Below are positions 36,329 through 44,645 of a stretch of 64,000 bases of DNA, piece after piece. Made by a program: the position numbers and the translations under genes. The stretch covers positions 3,054,501-3,118,500 of the forward strand of contig NZ_LT607733.1 of the NCBI RefSeq assembly GCF_900091445.1. Direction: 5' to 3'. Numbering within the stretch: the first letter of the stretch is position 1; each line of letters opens with the position of its first letter. Source of the DNA: Micromonospora echinofusca. Its GTDB lineage: Bacteria > Actinomycetota > Actinomycetes > Mycobacteriales > Micromonosporaceae. The notes beneath the pieces were generated by a model. The model was not told where the DNA came from and ran no database searches. It worked only from the letters and a program-made list of their open reading frames with translations.

Positions 36329-36366
36329 CTTAGCGTGACTTTCCCGAACGTTGGTCCTCAAGCGCC
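36329..36366 (-). repeat. Terminus of the second Tn3-family element
   Basis: Read on the minus strand it begins GGCGCTTGAGGACCA and ends CACGCTAAG, 38 bp. It shares the outer CTTGAGGACCA and inner CGCTAAG with the 29210 repeat (about 24 of 38 identical) but differs in the middle. It is the outer end of the element whose transposase relic starts at 36282. Confidence 0.75.
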
Positions 36367-36477
36367 TCGTGCTGGCCCGCGCGTTCTACCGCAACGCGCC
36401 GATCCTGGTCCTGGGCGAGGCCACGTCCGCGCTCGACTCCGAGGCGGAGGCCTCCTCGGCGACCGCTGACCAGCGGA
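36361..36477 (+). pseudogene. ABC exporter ATPase fragment
   Basis: About 39 residues recall the end of an ABC-exporter nucleotide-binding domain: the tail of the signature helix (KRLVLARAFYRNAPILVL), Walker B and D-loop (GEATSALDSEAEA). The Walker B Asp that normally precedes Glu is Gly here. The fragment begins within the transposon terminus and fades after about 36477. I take it as the target gene that was broken by the second element. The remaining DNA to 36545 shows nothing. Confidence 0.7.
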
Positions 36478-36545
36478 TTCACTGTCCTACGGCAGGCTTC
36501 AGGCGTATTCCGGCCGGCCCCCAGCAGGGCTCGACCGGCGCCAGA

Positions 36546-37061
36546 TCACACTTCTGTCGCAGGTCTCGATTCCGACACGAGCGGTGCGTCCTCCCGTGCC
36601 AGGAGGTAGCGGGCGGCCGCCATCAGCGCCTCGGGCGAGTCCTGAAACGCGCCGAGGCCGATGTTGCACTCGCCGCAGAGCAGGCCACGCACCTGCCGCG
36701 AGTTGTGGCAATGGTCCACGACGAGGCGAAACGGTTCGGAGTTCGGTGTCCCGTCAAGTCGTGGCCGGCCTCTGGACCTGACCTTCAGTTCGCTCTCATG
36801 ACGACCGCAGATGGCGCACCTGAACTCCTGAGCCACACGCCGCGCGTCGTACTCCTGCGGCCTGATCCGGTAGAAGGACCAGAGGTTGTCGGCTCGGATC
36901 TTGTCCGGATTGGCTCTGCGGTTCTTGTGGTTGTTGGCGCGGGCGTACTCGCGGCACGAGGCGCACGAGACCAACTCGCGGCCGGCCTTCATGAAGCTCT
37001 CGAGCGGTCGGGTCTTCTCGCATCGGTGACACACCTTGGACACGCCACAACAATACTCCAT
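36546..37061 (-). CDS. Endonuclease VII-like HNH protein
   Basis: A 171-aa protein with the recombination endonuclease VII (T4 gp49-like) zinc/His-Me finger. Two N-terminal Cys pairs (CHRC, CASC), then CAICG, the catalytic block RLVVDHCHNSRQVRGLLCGECNIGLGAFQDSPEAL with the DHCH metal-finger His, and a second CxxC. Phage relatives cleave branched DNA. Solitary genomic copies are common in actinobacteria and often phage-derived. ATG 37061 lies inside a 9-bp inverted repeat and has no clear ribosome site; GTG further in is possible. It borders the transposon graveyard, so horizontal origin is plausible. Confidence 0.82.
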   Translation of the reverse strand: MEYCCGVSKVCHRCEKTRPLESFMKAGRELVSCASCREYARANNHKNRRANPDKIRADNLWSFYRIRPQEYDARRVAQEFRCAICGRHESELKVRSRGRPRLDGTPNSEPFRLVVDHCHNSRQVRGLLCGECNIGLGAFQDSPEALMAAARYLLAREDAPLVSESRPATEV

Positions 37062-37069
37062 ATTGTTGT
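37047..37069. promoter_or_regulatory. AT-rich inverted repeat at endonuclease start
   Basis: Perfect 9-bp arms ACAACAATA (37047-37055) and TATTGTTGT (37061-37069) around CTCCA, enclosing the ATG. It sits in a locally AT-richer stretch up to about 37160. It may be a repressor operator or a translation-blocking hairpin; the A/T composition stands out from the core genome. Confidence 0.55.
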
Positions 37070-37266
37070 TACCCAAGAACAGTCATTATGGTGTGCGGGC
37101 GATTCGCCCCTTTCGTCCGCACGTATTATCGGATTTTCGTTACCGGTAATTCCGTAATTTATCAGCAGGGCACCCCTCTCGTTCCGGGTGAGCTGAACCA
37201 GGCTTACCTCGGTCGTCGGGAGAGCCGGCGGGGCGAGTGGAAGATGCTCGTCCATACTGGTCCGCC

Positions 37267-37596
37267 ATGGACCTGGACGAGTACCAGCGTGGGGCCCTCC
37301 GTACGGCCGCCCCACGTGACAGGAAGAACGAACTGCTCCACCTCGTGCTCGGACTGGTCGGCGAGTCCGGTGAGATCGCCGAGAAGTTCAAGAAGTGGGT
37401 CCGGGACCTCGACAGCGACGAGTCACGCATCGACCGGGCCGACATCGCCAAGGAACTCGGTGACGTCCTCTGGTACGTGGCGGTGCTCGCCGACTACCTC
37501 GATCTCACGTTGGACGACGTCGCGACCGCCAACCTGGCCAAGCTGGCCAGCCGCCAGGGCCGTGGCGTGCTGGGTGGCAGCGGCGACAACCGCTGA
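37267..37596 (+). CDS. MazG-like nucleotide pyrophosphohydrolase
   Basis: A 109-aa all-alpha NTP-PPase. The metal-binding EXXE-12-28-EXXD motif is present: GLVGESGEIAEKFKKW (E-x-x-E) and IAKELGDVLWYVAVLAD (E-x-x-D). Enzymes of this type hydrolyse nucleoside triphosphates or dNTPs to the monophosphates and PPi (house-cleaning). Phage and island versions are common. ATG 37267 is chosen although its upstream ribosome site is weak. Confidence 0.88.
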   Translation: MDLDEYQRGALRTAAPRDRKNELLHLVLGLVGESGEIAEKFKKWVRDLDSDESRIDRADIAKELGDVLWYVAVLADYLDLTLDDVATANLAKLASRQGRGVLGGSGDNR

Positions 37597-37707
37597 GCCC
37601 GGGATTGCCCGCGTAGGCAGTGGGTCGGCCGCAGGGCCTGGACCCGACCTGCGGCGGCCTGCTGGTCACCACGCCTGGTCGACGTACCGCCTGGCTACCA
37701 TGCTGCC

Positions 37708-38658
37708 ATGATCGAGGAACTGGTCCGGGCGGCCGGAGCCGGCGACGACGCCGCGCTCGAGGAACTGATCGAGATTGCCGCCACCGAGCCGACACGCCTC
37801 GTCGGACGCCTGAGCCAACTGCTCGACGCGGGCGTACTGTGGCCGCCGACCTTGTATCGCGGCGCGACCGGAGACGTGGTCCGCCGGATCGTCGACGACG
37901 TCGACGCCGGCCGCGCGCCGCACCGGCTCAACCACCTGCTGCTCATCCTCGCGCACGCCAGCGACCCGCACGCTGAGCAGGCCCTGCGGAGATGGCAGGA
38001 GCAGCCGCCGGCCGGTTCCGACAAACTGCACGTCGGGGCGCTGGCCTACGCCCACCAGGCCGGTTGGACGGTCGCTCCCGACGGCAGCCGCCGGGAGCTG
38101 TGCGCACCGACGGCGTACCGGTTGATTCCGAACGAGGTGCCAAGGCCGGCCGACGGCCCTGCCTGCCCGTGGTGCGCCTCCCCGCTGTGGACCATCGCCG
38201 ACCTCGACACCGACACCCCCGAGGTGGGTAAGGTCCTGGCCCACACCGGCTGGGCCGGCCGGCTGAAGATCGTGACCTGCCACCTGTGCGCCTGTTACAC
38301 GACGCTGTGCTGCAAGGTCACGCCCGACGGCGAGGCCGTCTGGTGGGCGGGAAACAGCCGCCAGGACTACGCGCCGGTCACCACCGAGCCGGAGGACCCG
38401 CCGGCCGTGCTTCCGGCCATCGGCTCCCGCCGGGCCTCACCGTTCGAGGCCAGCGCGTGGGACGAAGGCGGCTCCACCCTGGGCGGCCATCCCGACTGGA
38501 TCCAGGACGCCGAGCACGTCGACTGCCCCGCCTGCCGGCAGCCGATGGACTATCTCGGCCTGGTCGGCGGGGCCGACGTGGACTTCGGTGAGGGCGCCTA
38601 CTACCTGCACCTGCACGCGCCCTGCGGCTTCGCGGCGGTGAACTACCAGCAGAGCTGA
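37708..38658 (+). CDS. Uncharacterised cysteine-rich protein
   Basis: A 316-aa protein, not assigned with confidence. The N-terminal 100 residues are helical (HEAT-like in character: ALEELIEIAATEPTRLVGRLSQLLD). The remainder has several Cys pairs suited to zinc: CPWC (about 154), CHLCAC and CC (about 193-205), CPAC (about 274), plus a late C. LGGHPDWIQDAEHVDCPACRQPM resembles the DUF1963/YwqG pattern where 'GG-P-WIQ' recurs. ATG 37708. No signal peptide. Confidence 0.72.
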   Translation: MIEELVRAAGAGDDAALEELIEIAATEPTRLVGRLSQLLDAGVLWPPTLYRGATGDVVRRIVDDVDAGRAPHRLNHLLLILAHASDPHAEQALRRWQEQPPAGSDKLHVGALAYAHQAGWTVAPDGSRRELCAPTAYRLIPNEVPRPADGPACPWCASPLWTIADLDTDTPEVGKVLAHTGWAGRLKIVTCHLCACYTTLCCKVTPDGEAVWWAGNSRQDYAPVTTEPEDPPAVLPAIGSRRASPFEASAWDEGGSTLGGHPDWIQDAEHVDCPACRQPMDYLGLVGGADVDFGEGAYYLHLHAPCGFAAVNYQQS

Positions 38659-38805
38659 CCGCTGCGGCCCCCGAGCCCGAGCAGAAACCGTGGCCGCTTC
38701 GCGATCCCGACACCGCTGCGAGGTGACCGGCGGTCCACATGGTCGACGCGCCGTGTGGCCCGATCTGGGTTGCGGCCCGCGCCACCACTCGGACAAGCTT
38801 CCCGG

Positions 38806-39498
38806 ATGCCTGCAGCTCACGCGTATCACGACCAAGCCGGTGACGTCTTCGCGGCACACGCCGCCGACGGTTCGCACAATGCCTACACGGACCGGCCGGC
38901 CATGCTCACGCTCGCCAGCGACGTCGCCGGTCTCCGGATCCTGGACGCCGGCTGCGGCGGCGGCCACTACGCGGCCGAGTTGGTGCGCCGGGGAGCCGAG
39001 GTGGTGGCGGTGGACGGCAGCGCGGCACTGGTCCGGCACGCCCGGGCCCTGCTCGGCGATCGCGCCGAGATCCAGCAGCACGACCTGGACACTCCGCTGG
39101 AATTCGCGGCCGACGCGTCGTTCGACGGGGTCGTCTGCGCGCTGGTGCTGCATCACCTCACCGACCGGGCCGGTTTCCTCGCCGAGGTACGGCGGGTGCT
39201 GCGGCCGGGCGGCTGGTTCCTGCTGTCGACGACACATCCGACGTCGGACTGGGGCTACTTCGGCGGATCGTACTTCGACGAGAGCTGGGTCGGGTTTTCT
39301 ATGGCCGACGGGATCACCATGCGTTTCCAGCGGATGACGCTCGAATCTCTCATGACCGAGGTGCTCGACGCGGGGTTCGTGTTGGAGCGGCTGGTCGAGC
39401 CGAGGGCGGTCGAGACGCTGCGCGCCATCAACCCGGAGCGCTACGAGCGACTGACCGGGCGCCCGAGCTTCGTAGCCCTGCGCCTGCGCCGCCCCTGA
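38806..39498 (+). CDS. Class I SAM-dependent methyltransferase
   Basis: A 230-aa enzyme. Motif I ILDAGCGGGHYAAELV (about 44-59), acidic strand-2 end VVAVDGS, motif IV FDGVVCALVLHHLTD and LRPGGWFLLSTTHP. The fold is Methyltransf_11/25-type; small molecule substrates are typical. ATG 38806 is preceded by CCCGGATG without a strong ribosome site. Monocistronic. Confidence 0.9.
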   Translation: MPAAHAYHDQAGDVFAAHAADGSHNAYTDRPAMLTLASDVAGLRILDAGCGGGHYAAELVRRGAEVVAVDGSAALVRHARALLGDRAEIQQHDLDTPLEFAADASFDGVVCALVLHHLTDRAGFLAEVRRVLRPGGWFLLSTTHPTSDWGYFGGSYFDESWVGFSMADGITMRFQRMTLESLMTEVLDAGFVLERLVEPRAVETLRAINPERYERLTGRPSFVALRLRRP

Positions 39499-39691
39499 CG
39501 ACGCCCGTTGCAACTCGTACGCCGCCACGTGCTCCGTGCAGTCGTCCGGGCATGGGCCGGCGGCGGTACGCAACCGTCCTCATCTCCGTCCCCGCCCGGC
39601 TGCGGCTGCTGCGTGACCCGCCTCACGCATGTCACAACGCCCGGTCGCCCGGTGTCTTCAGGTCGAAGGCCCCACAAGCGAAGGAGACACC

Positions 39692-40891
39692 ATGACCGGC
39701 AACACCGATGTCGTCGTGATCGGCGGCGGATACGCCGGCGTCATGGCGGCCAACCGCCTGACGCAGCGCACCGACGTGCGCGTGACCCTGATCAACCCGC
39801 GCCCGACCTTCGTCGAGCGGGTCCGCCTGCACCAGCTGGTGGGCGGGTCCGACGACGCGGTCGTCGACTACACCGACGTCCTGGCCGGGCGCGTACGGCT
39901 GGTCGTCGACACCGCGACCCGGATCGACGCCGCCGAGCGCCGCGTGCGGCTGGCGACCGGCGGCACTCTCGGCTACGACTACTTGATCTACGCCGTGGGC
40001 AGCGGCAGCGCCGACCCGGACGTGCCCGGAGCCGCCGAGTTCGCGTACCCGATCGCGAGCCTGGAGGACGCGCGGCGGGTGCGGCCTGTCCTCGACGCCG
40101 CCCCCGACTCGGCCCCCGTCACGGTGGTCGGCGCGGGCCCGTCGGGCATCGAGACCGCCGCCGAGCTGGCGGAGACGGGCCGCGCAGTGACCCTGGTCTG
40201 CGGCGGGGTGCTCGGCCCGTACCTGCATCCTCGTGGCCGACGTGCGGTGGCCCGGCGGTTGGCGAAGCTCGGCGTCACCGTGCTCGAAGGCCCCGACGCG
40301 ACGGTGACGGCGGTGGCCCGCGACGCCGTGCGGCTCGGTGGCGGCCGCGAGTTGCCCAGCACGGTCACCATCTGGACCGCCGGTTTCGGCGTGCCGGACC
40401 TGGCCGGCCGCAGCGGGCTGAGCACCGACGCCCTGGGACGCCTGCGCACCGACGAGACGTTGACGAGTGTGGACGACGCGCGCATCGTGGCGGCCGGAGA
40501 CTCGGCGGCGCCGTCGGATCTGCCGTTCCGGATGGGCTGCCAGTCGGCGATGCAGCTCGGGCCGCAGGCCGCCGAGACGGTGCTCAGCCGGATCGCGGGC
40601 CGGCAACCCGCGCCGGTCGCGGTGGGTTTCGCCGGCCAGTGCATCAGCCTGGGGCGGCGTGCCGCCGTCTTCCAGTTCGCCCGCCGCAACGACGCCGCCG
40701 TGAGGTTCCACCTCGGCGGCCGGCCGGGCGCGCGGCTAAAGGAACTCGTGTGCAGGAGCATCGTCTGGCAGCTGTCGTACGAGGCGCGCAAGCCCGGCGC
40801 GCGCGCCTGGTGGATCAGCGACGGCACGCGCCAGCATCTGCTCCGGGCCAGGCGGAGCGAGGCGCCCACCAGCGCAGGACAACCGGCCTGA
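39692..40891 (+). CDS. FAD-dependent pyridine nucleotide oxidoreductase (NDH-2-like)
   Basis: A 399-aa flavoprotein. FAD-binding GxGxxG in VVVIGGGYAGVMAANRL (about 8-24), a second dinucleotide fold in VTVVGAGPSGIETAAELAETGRAVTLV (about 143-169), and FAD-contact RIVAAGDSAA (about 267). No disulfide active-site CxxC. Resembles type II NADH:quinone reductases and related rubredoxin/nitrite reductase-like proteins of actinobacteria. ATG 39692 follows GAAGGAG. The electron acceptor is not defined by sequence. Confidence 0.88.
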   Translation: MTGNTDVVVIGGGYAGVMAANRLTQRTDVRVTLINPRPTFVERVRLHQLVGGSDDAVVDYTDVLAGRVRLVVDTATRIDAAERRVRLATGGTLGYDYLIYAVGSGSADPDVPGAAEFAYPIASLEDARRVRPVLDAAPDSAPVTVVGAGPSGIETAAELAETGRAVTLVCGGVLGPYLHPRGRRAVARRLAKLGVTVLEGPDATVTAVARDAVRLGGGRELPSTVTIWTAGFGVPDLAGRSGLSTDALGRLRTDETLTSVDDARIVAAGDSAAPSDLPFRMGCQSAMQLGPQAAETVLSRIAGRQPAPVAVGFAGQCISLGRRAAVFQFARRNDAAVRFHLGGRPGARLKELVCRSIVWQLSYEARKPGARAWWISDGTRQHLLRARRSEAPTSAGQPA

Positions 40892-41181
40892 CCAGGCATC
40901 GTGCGGCCCCCGCCCCGGGGCCGCTCGTGCGGCGGCGCATCCACAGCGGGGGGAGCCGCCGTACGAGGGCGGTCACCGGACGGTCAGGTGCCGCGCTGGT
41001 CGAGCGAGCCGTCGGGCCCAGGCGACGGCGAAGCGGCGCGGAGAGCTCGGCGATCGGCTGGTCCGTACCGGCCTTTGTGGACGCTCGGGTCACCCTTCGG
41101 CCGATGGCCGCCGCGCCGCGGGCGCGTAGCGTACGGTGTCGAAGCGGTGACCCCGGACCAGTCAGCGTCGATAGGAGCACC

Positions 41182-41268
41182 ATGATCGCGGAGACGGTGG
41201 AATGCGCCTACTGCGGACAGCCGAAGTCGGACCGGGTGCGCAAGTGCCCACACTGCGGCAACGGCTGA
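41182..41268 (+). CDS. 28-aa zinc-ribbon microprotein
   Basis: A very short frame, MIAETVECAYCGQPKSDRV and on to CPHCGNG: two CxxC knuckles (positions 8-11 and 22-25) separated by 10 residues, with basic residues between. ATG 41182 has AGGAG four to eight bases upstream. Such minimal zinc knuckles may bind nucleic acid or partner proteins. The 290-bp stretch upstream (40892-41181) shows no other gene. It ends 7 bp from the convergent unknown gene and belongs to the CHAT neighbourhood. Confidence 0.55.
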   Translation: MIAETVECAYCGQPKSDRVRKCPHCGNG

Positions 41269-41275
41269 CGATCCG

Positions 41276-41680
41276 CTACCGCACCCGCACCTGCATGACC
41301 TGCCCCTCGGGATCGGTGCGCACCTCGAACGGGCGCTGATCGGCGGTTCCCTCCGCCGACCACGACCTGTCCACCAGTTGCACCACCTGCAACACCTCGA
41401 TCGTCGCGTACCCGACCGAGGTGAGGTGACCCGCGATCGCCGTGGCGATGCTGGCGGCAGTCGGGGAGGAACGCCTCGCCAGGAAACCGCGTGCGCGCAG
41501 CTGAAGCGCCACGGCCTTCAGCACGTCGTAGGTGAAGTTCCCGGTCACACCGGCCAGGACGGCGTCGCGGAGGAAGTCGGTGACGTCAAGAGTGTGGGCC
41601 GCATCCGACAGTTCATCCTCGGCAACTCCGTCCAGCACCAGGGAGGAACCGTCGTCCAGGGGCACGAGCAGTTGCGTCAT
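41276..41680 (-). CDS. Hypothetical protein divergent from CHAT gene
   Basis: A 134-aa protein of unknown function, predicted alpha/beta, without signal or membrane segment. It opens with MTQLLVPLDDGSSLVLDG, followed by helical parts (VTDFLRDAVLAGVTGNFTYDVLKAVALQLRARG) and a C-terminal beta-like end (FEVRTDPEGQVMQVRV). ATG 41680 is preferred; another ATG two codons upstream exists. It is divergent to the CHAT-TPR gene with only 47 bp between the starts, so both share a compact control region. It may be an adaptor of the CHAT protein (inference). Confidence 0.68.
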   Translation of the reverse strand: MTQLLVPLDDGSSLVLDGVAEDELSDAAHTLDVTDFLRDAVLAGVTGNFTYDVLKAVALQLRARGFLARRSSPTAASIATAIAGHLTSVGYATIEVLQVVQLVDRSWSAEGTADQRPFEVRTDPEGQVMQVRVR

Positions 41681-41727
41681 GCACACATGCTGGCAGACCC
41701 GCGCACCATGATCGTGGGAAGGATCGC

Positions 41728-44580
41728 GTGGAGGGTTACCCCGGACGCGGGCGCGTGTGGTGGCTCGGTTTCTGGCAAACCGCCGAGTACGCCCACTGGT
41801 GGCTCAGCGCAGACGTACGCCTGCTCGACAGCGCCGGCCCGCTGGCCGTGGGCTCTGTCGCACTCGACCGGCTGGCCGCGCCACTGGCCGCCCTCTCGGC
41901 CTCGCTGCCGGGTCTCGTCGCGAAGGAACGGGCAACGCTCGCCGACGTCGACCGCCGCATCGCGCAGGCACTCCCCCAGCACGACGACCCCGCGTCGACG
42001 GCTTCCGCCATCGCCAGGCGCATAGAACTCCTCGGCGAGCGGGTCGCTGTCCTCAACGGTGCCGCCCGTCGCTCCTGGACCGGCGCGATGGTCGACCCGG
42101 CCGCCAACCTCGCCCTGTTCCGCGAGCTGGGCAGCATCCTGCTGCCGAAGGAGCTTCGCGATCGGATCCGGACGGCGGACGCACACGACACGACGCTCGT
42201 CGTAGCGCCGGGTCCCGGCCTGTCGAGCGTGCCGTGGGAGCTTCTCGTCATCGACGACGAGCACGACGTCCGGCTCATCGAACGCGCGAACGTCCTGGGT
42301 GGAATCAGCCCGGCCATGCTGGTCAACCTGGCGAGACCGGCGGCACCCTGGACTGGCGACGGCCCGGCCGTACGGGTCGTCGATCCCACTGCGGCCGGAA
42401 GCCGGAACGGTGGCGGGCGCATCTACCCCGACGGGGTGCCCGAGGCGTGGCGCCGCCGCAGCGACGACACGGACGCGCTGCTCGGCGCGGGTGCGACGGT
42501 GGGCTGCTCGCCCTCGGAACTGGCCGCGGCCCTCCAGTCGCAGGCGTGGTCCCGGCTGGTGTTCGTCGGCCACGCCTCGGCCACGGACCCGGCGATGCCG
42601 ACCTCCGCTGGCCTGGAACTGGCCGTCGACGGGGAGACCGGGAACTCGCGGCTCACCGCCGGGCAGTGGCTGAGGGAACCCGCGCGGTGGCCCGCCCCAC
42701 GCCGGGTCGGCTTCGTCGCCTGCCAGTCCGACGACGCCGGGTACACCGAGCAGATCGGTCTCACCCTCGCGGCGATGAATGCGGGTGCGCGCACCGTGAT
42801 CGCCACCCGTTGGAGCCTGCCGAGCGACGGCTCGGAGCGCCTCGTGGCCGGCGGGGCGCCGATCGGCTCGGCCACGACCGCGCTCGCGCTGGCCGTCGAT
42901 GCGGCGCTGGAGACGACCGATCCCGTCGGGGCCATCGGCGAGTGGCAGCGTGACCGGCTGCGCTGCTGGCGGACCGCCAGCAGCGCAGCCGCACGCCGCC
43001 TGCACGCCCCGTTGGTGTGGTCGGCGTTGGTGAGCTACGACATTCCGGACGCTGCGGTCCGAACGATCCCAGGGGTCGACCACCCCACGCAGCGACGCCT
43101 CGAACCCGGGTCACCACGTCCCGACGTCCCCCGGTGGCAACCGGGCGACGACGCCGCCGAGGTGGCGAAGAACAGGTTGGCAGCCGGCGTGGCGGCGTTC
43201 GGCCGCGCCGACTGGCCCGAGGCGCGCGAGCACTATCTCGTAGCCCTGGCCGCCTTCGCCGCCCGCAAAGACCTGAAGGGCGTCGCCGACGCCACGACCA
43301 ACGTCGGCAACGCCGCGTACTTCATGGGTGACCTGGAGGAGGCTGCCGACCGGTACCACACGGCCCTGCCCCTGTACCGGGATCTCGACCTCGATCGGCA
43401 GGCGGCCGTCGTCGGGCAGAACCTGGGCAACGTGTCGTTTCAGCGCGGCGAACTCGATGTCGCCGCGCAACAGTACCGGGAGGCCGCCGAAGCCCTGCTC
43501 AGAGGCGGGTTTCGTCGGCACGCAGCGGACACGCTGGTGAACCTGGGTGCGGTACTGATCGAACTGGGTCGCCCGCGCCCCGCCCTCGAACACCTCGACC
43601 AGGCAGGGGACCTGTACCGGGAGACGTGCGACGAAGGCGAACTGGGCGGCAAGCTCGCCGAACTCGACCAGAACACGGCGTTGGCGCTGGCCGGGGTGAA
43701 GTCCTTCGAGCGTGCCCGCGCCCATCTGCTCTCCGCCCTGCGGCACTGGCAGACCGACGATCCGTCGCCGGAGCGGGCCGCGCGCATCAACCACAACCTG
43801 GGTCTCGTGGCGTTCCGCGCGGGCGACCTGCCGGAGGCGCAGCTCAGGTACTCCCTCGCCATGAAGCACTTCCACACGGTGGGCAACGAGCACGAGGCGG
43901 CCGACGCCAGGCTCGGCCTGGGAACCGTCGCCCGCAACCGGGGCGACGTGGGCGAGGCCCGGGCGAACTTTCGGCAGGCGCAGGAGCACTACCGCAGGAC
44001 GGGGCAGTGGCTGGCCTACGCCCAGGCCTCGTTCAACGAGGGGCTGACCTATCCGAGTGACAGCGGCCAGAGATTCGACCTGCTGGCAGGCGCGTGGGCG
44101 GCAATGCAGTCGATGTCGTGGCGGCTCTCGCACGTCAGCGAGCGGGCCGGCTGGCGCGCCGCCCTCGACCACGCCAACGACGAGGTTCTGGAGTCCGCTC
44201 GCCGCAGTGGACGCACGCGTCAGTTCGTCGAGCTGCTCGAGTCGTTGCGGATAGCCGGCACGCTGCGCCGCGCCACGCCGACACGACTGCCTCCGGCGCA
44301 CCCGTCAGAAGTCGACCGGGACGCCCCGTTCGCCGAACCACTACCGTCGATGACGCTCTCCGCCGGACCGCTCACGCCCTGGGCACCGTCGTCAGCCGCC
44401 GACGAGGCGCCCTGCGACGCGCCACCCTGGATCGACTGCGGCTGGCCACCCACCCTGGTCGACGTCGTGGCGCGCGCCGAGGAGATCATCGCCGTCGCCG
44501 GGACGACGACACCTCCCCTACGCCGGGGGACGGTGTCGCTGATCCCGTTACTGCACCGACATCCGCCTGCCGACCAGTGA
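41728..44580 (+). CDS. CHAT-domain caspase-like protease with TPR repeats
   Basis: A 950-aa cytosolic protein. The CHAT (caspase HetF associated with TPRs) domain spans about 145-435; the catalytic dyad is visible as H282 in LVFVGHAS and C332 in VGFVACQSDD. Residues about 470-800 form TPR-like helical pairs (AEVAKNRLAAGVAAFGRADWPEAREHYLVALAAF, ATNVGNAAYFMGDLEEAADRYHTALPLYRDL, and so on; roughly eight repeats). The Pro-rich tail (about 840-950) is probably disordered. Family members include TPR-CHAT (Csx29) of type III-E CRISPR systems and other prokaryotic conflict effectors, where TPRs sense a partner and CHAT cleaves a target. GTG start after GGGAAGGA. No CRISPR locus is nearby. Confidence 0.9.
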   Translation: MEGYPGRGRVWWLGFWQTAEYAHWWLSADVRLLDSAGPLAVGSVALDRLAAPLAALSASLPGLVAKERATLADVDRRIAQALPQHDDPASTASAIARRIELLGERVAVLNGAARRSWTGAMVDPAANLALFRELGSILLPKELRDRIRTADAHDTTLVVAPGPGLSSVPWELLVIDDEHDVRLIERANVLGGISPAMLVNLARPAAPWTGDGPAVRVVDPTAAGSRNGGGRIYPDGVPEAWRRRSDDTDALLGAGATVGCSPSELAAALQSQAWSRLVFVGHASATDPAMPTSAGLELAVDGETGNSRLTAGQWLREPARWPAPRRVGFVACQSDDAGYTEQIGLTLAAMNAGARTVIATRWSLPSDGSERLVAGGAPIGSATTALALAVDAALETTDPVGAIGEWQRDRLRCWRTASSAAARRLHAPLVWSALVSYDIPDAAVRTIPGVDHPTQRRLEPGSPRPDVPRWQPGDDAAEVAKNRLAAGVAAFGRADWPEAREHYLVALAAFAARKDLKGVADATTNVGNAAYFMGDLEEAADRYHTALPLYRDLDLDRQAAVVGQNLGNVSFQRGELDVAAQQYREAAEALLRGGFRRHAADTLVNLGAVLIELGRPRPALEHLDQAGDLYRETCDEGELGGKLAELDQNTALALAGVKSFERARAHLLSALRHWQTDDPSPERAARINHNLGLVAFRAGDLPEAQLRYSLAMKHFHTVGNEHEAADARLGLGTVARNRGDVGEARANFRQAQEHYRRTGQWLAYAQASFNEGLTYPSDSGQRFDLLAGAWAAMQSMSWRLSHVSERAGWRAALDHANDEVLESARRSGRTRQFVELLESLRIAGTLRRATPTRLPPAHPSEVDRDAPFAEPLPSMTLSAGPLTPWAPSSAADEAPCDAPPWIDCGWPPTLVDVVARAEEIIAVAGTTTPPLRRGTVSLIPLLHRHPPADQ

Positions 44581-44645
44581 CGATCGACCGGTTGCCGGAC
44601 GGCACGGGTAGGCGATCCGACCAGACCACGGAGGTGGCTCACCCC

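Noticed and set aside
36351..37157. Plus-strand 268-aa reading frame overlapping the endonuclease gene
   Set aside because: Only the first 40 or so codons look like an ABC ATPase fragment; the remainder is antisense to the HNH gene.
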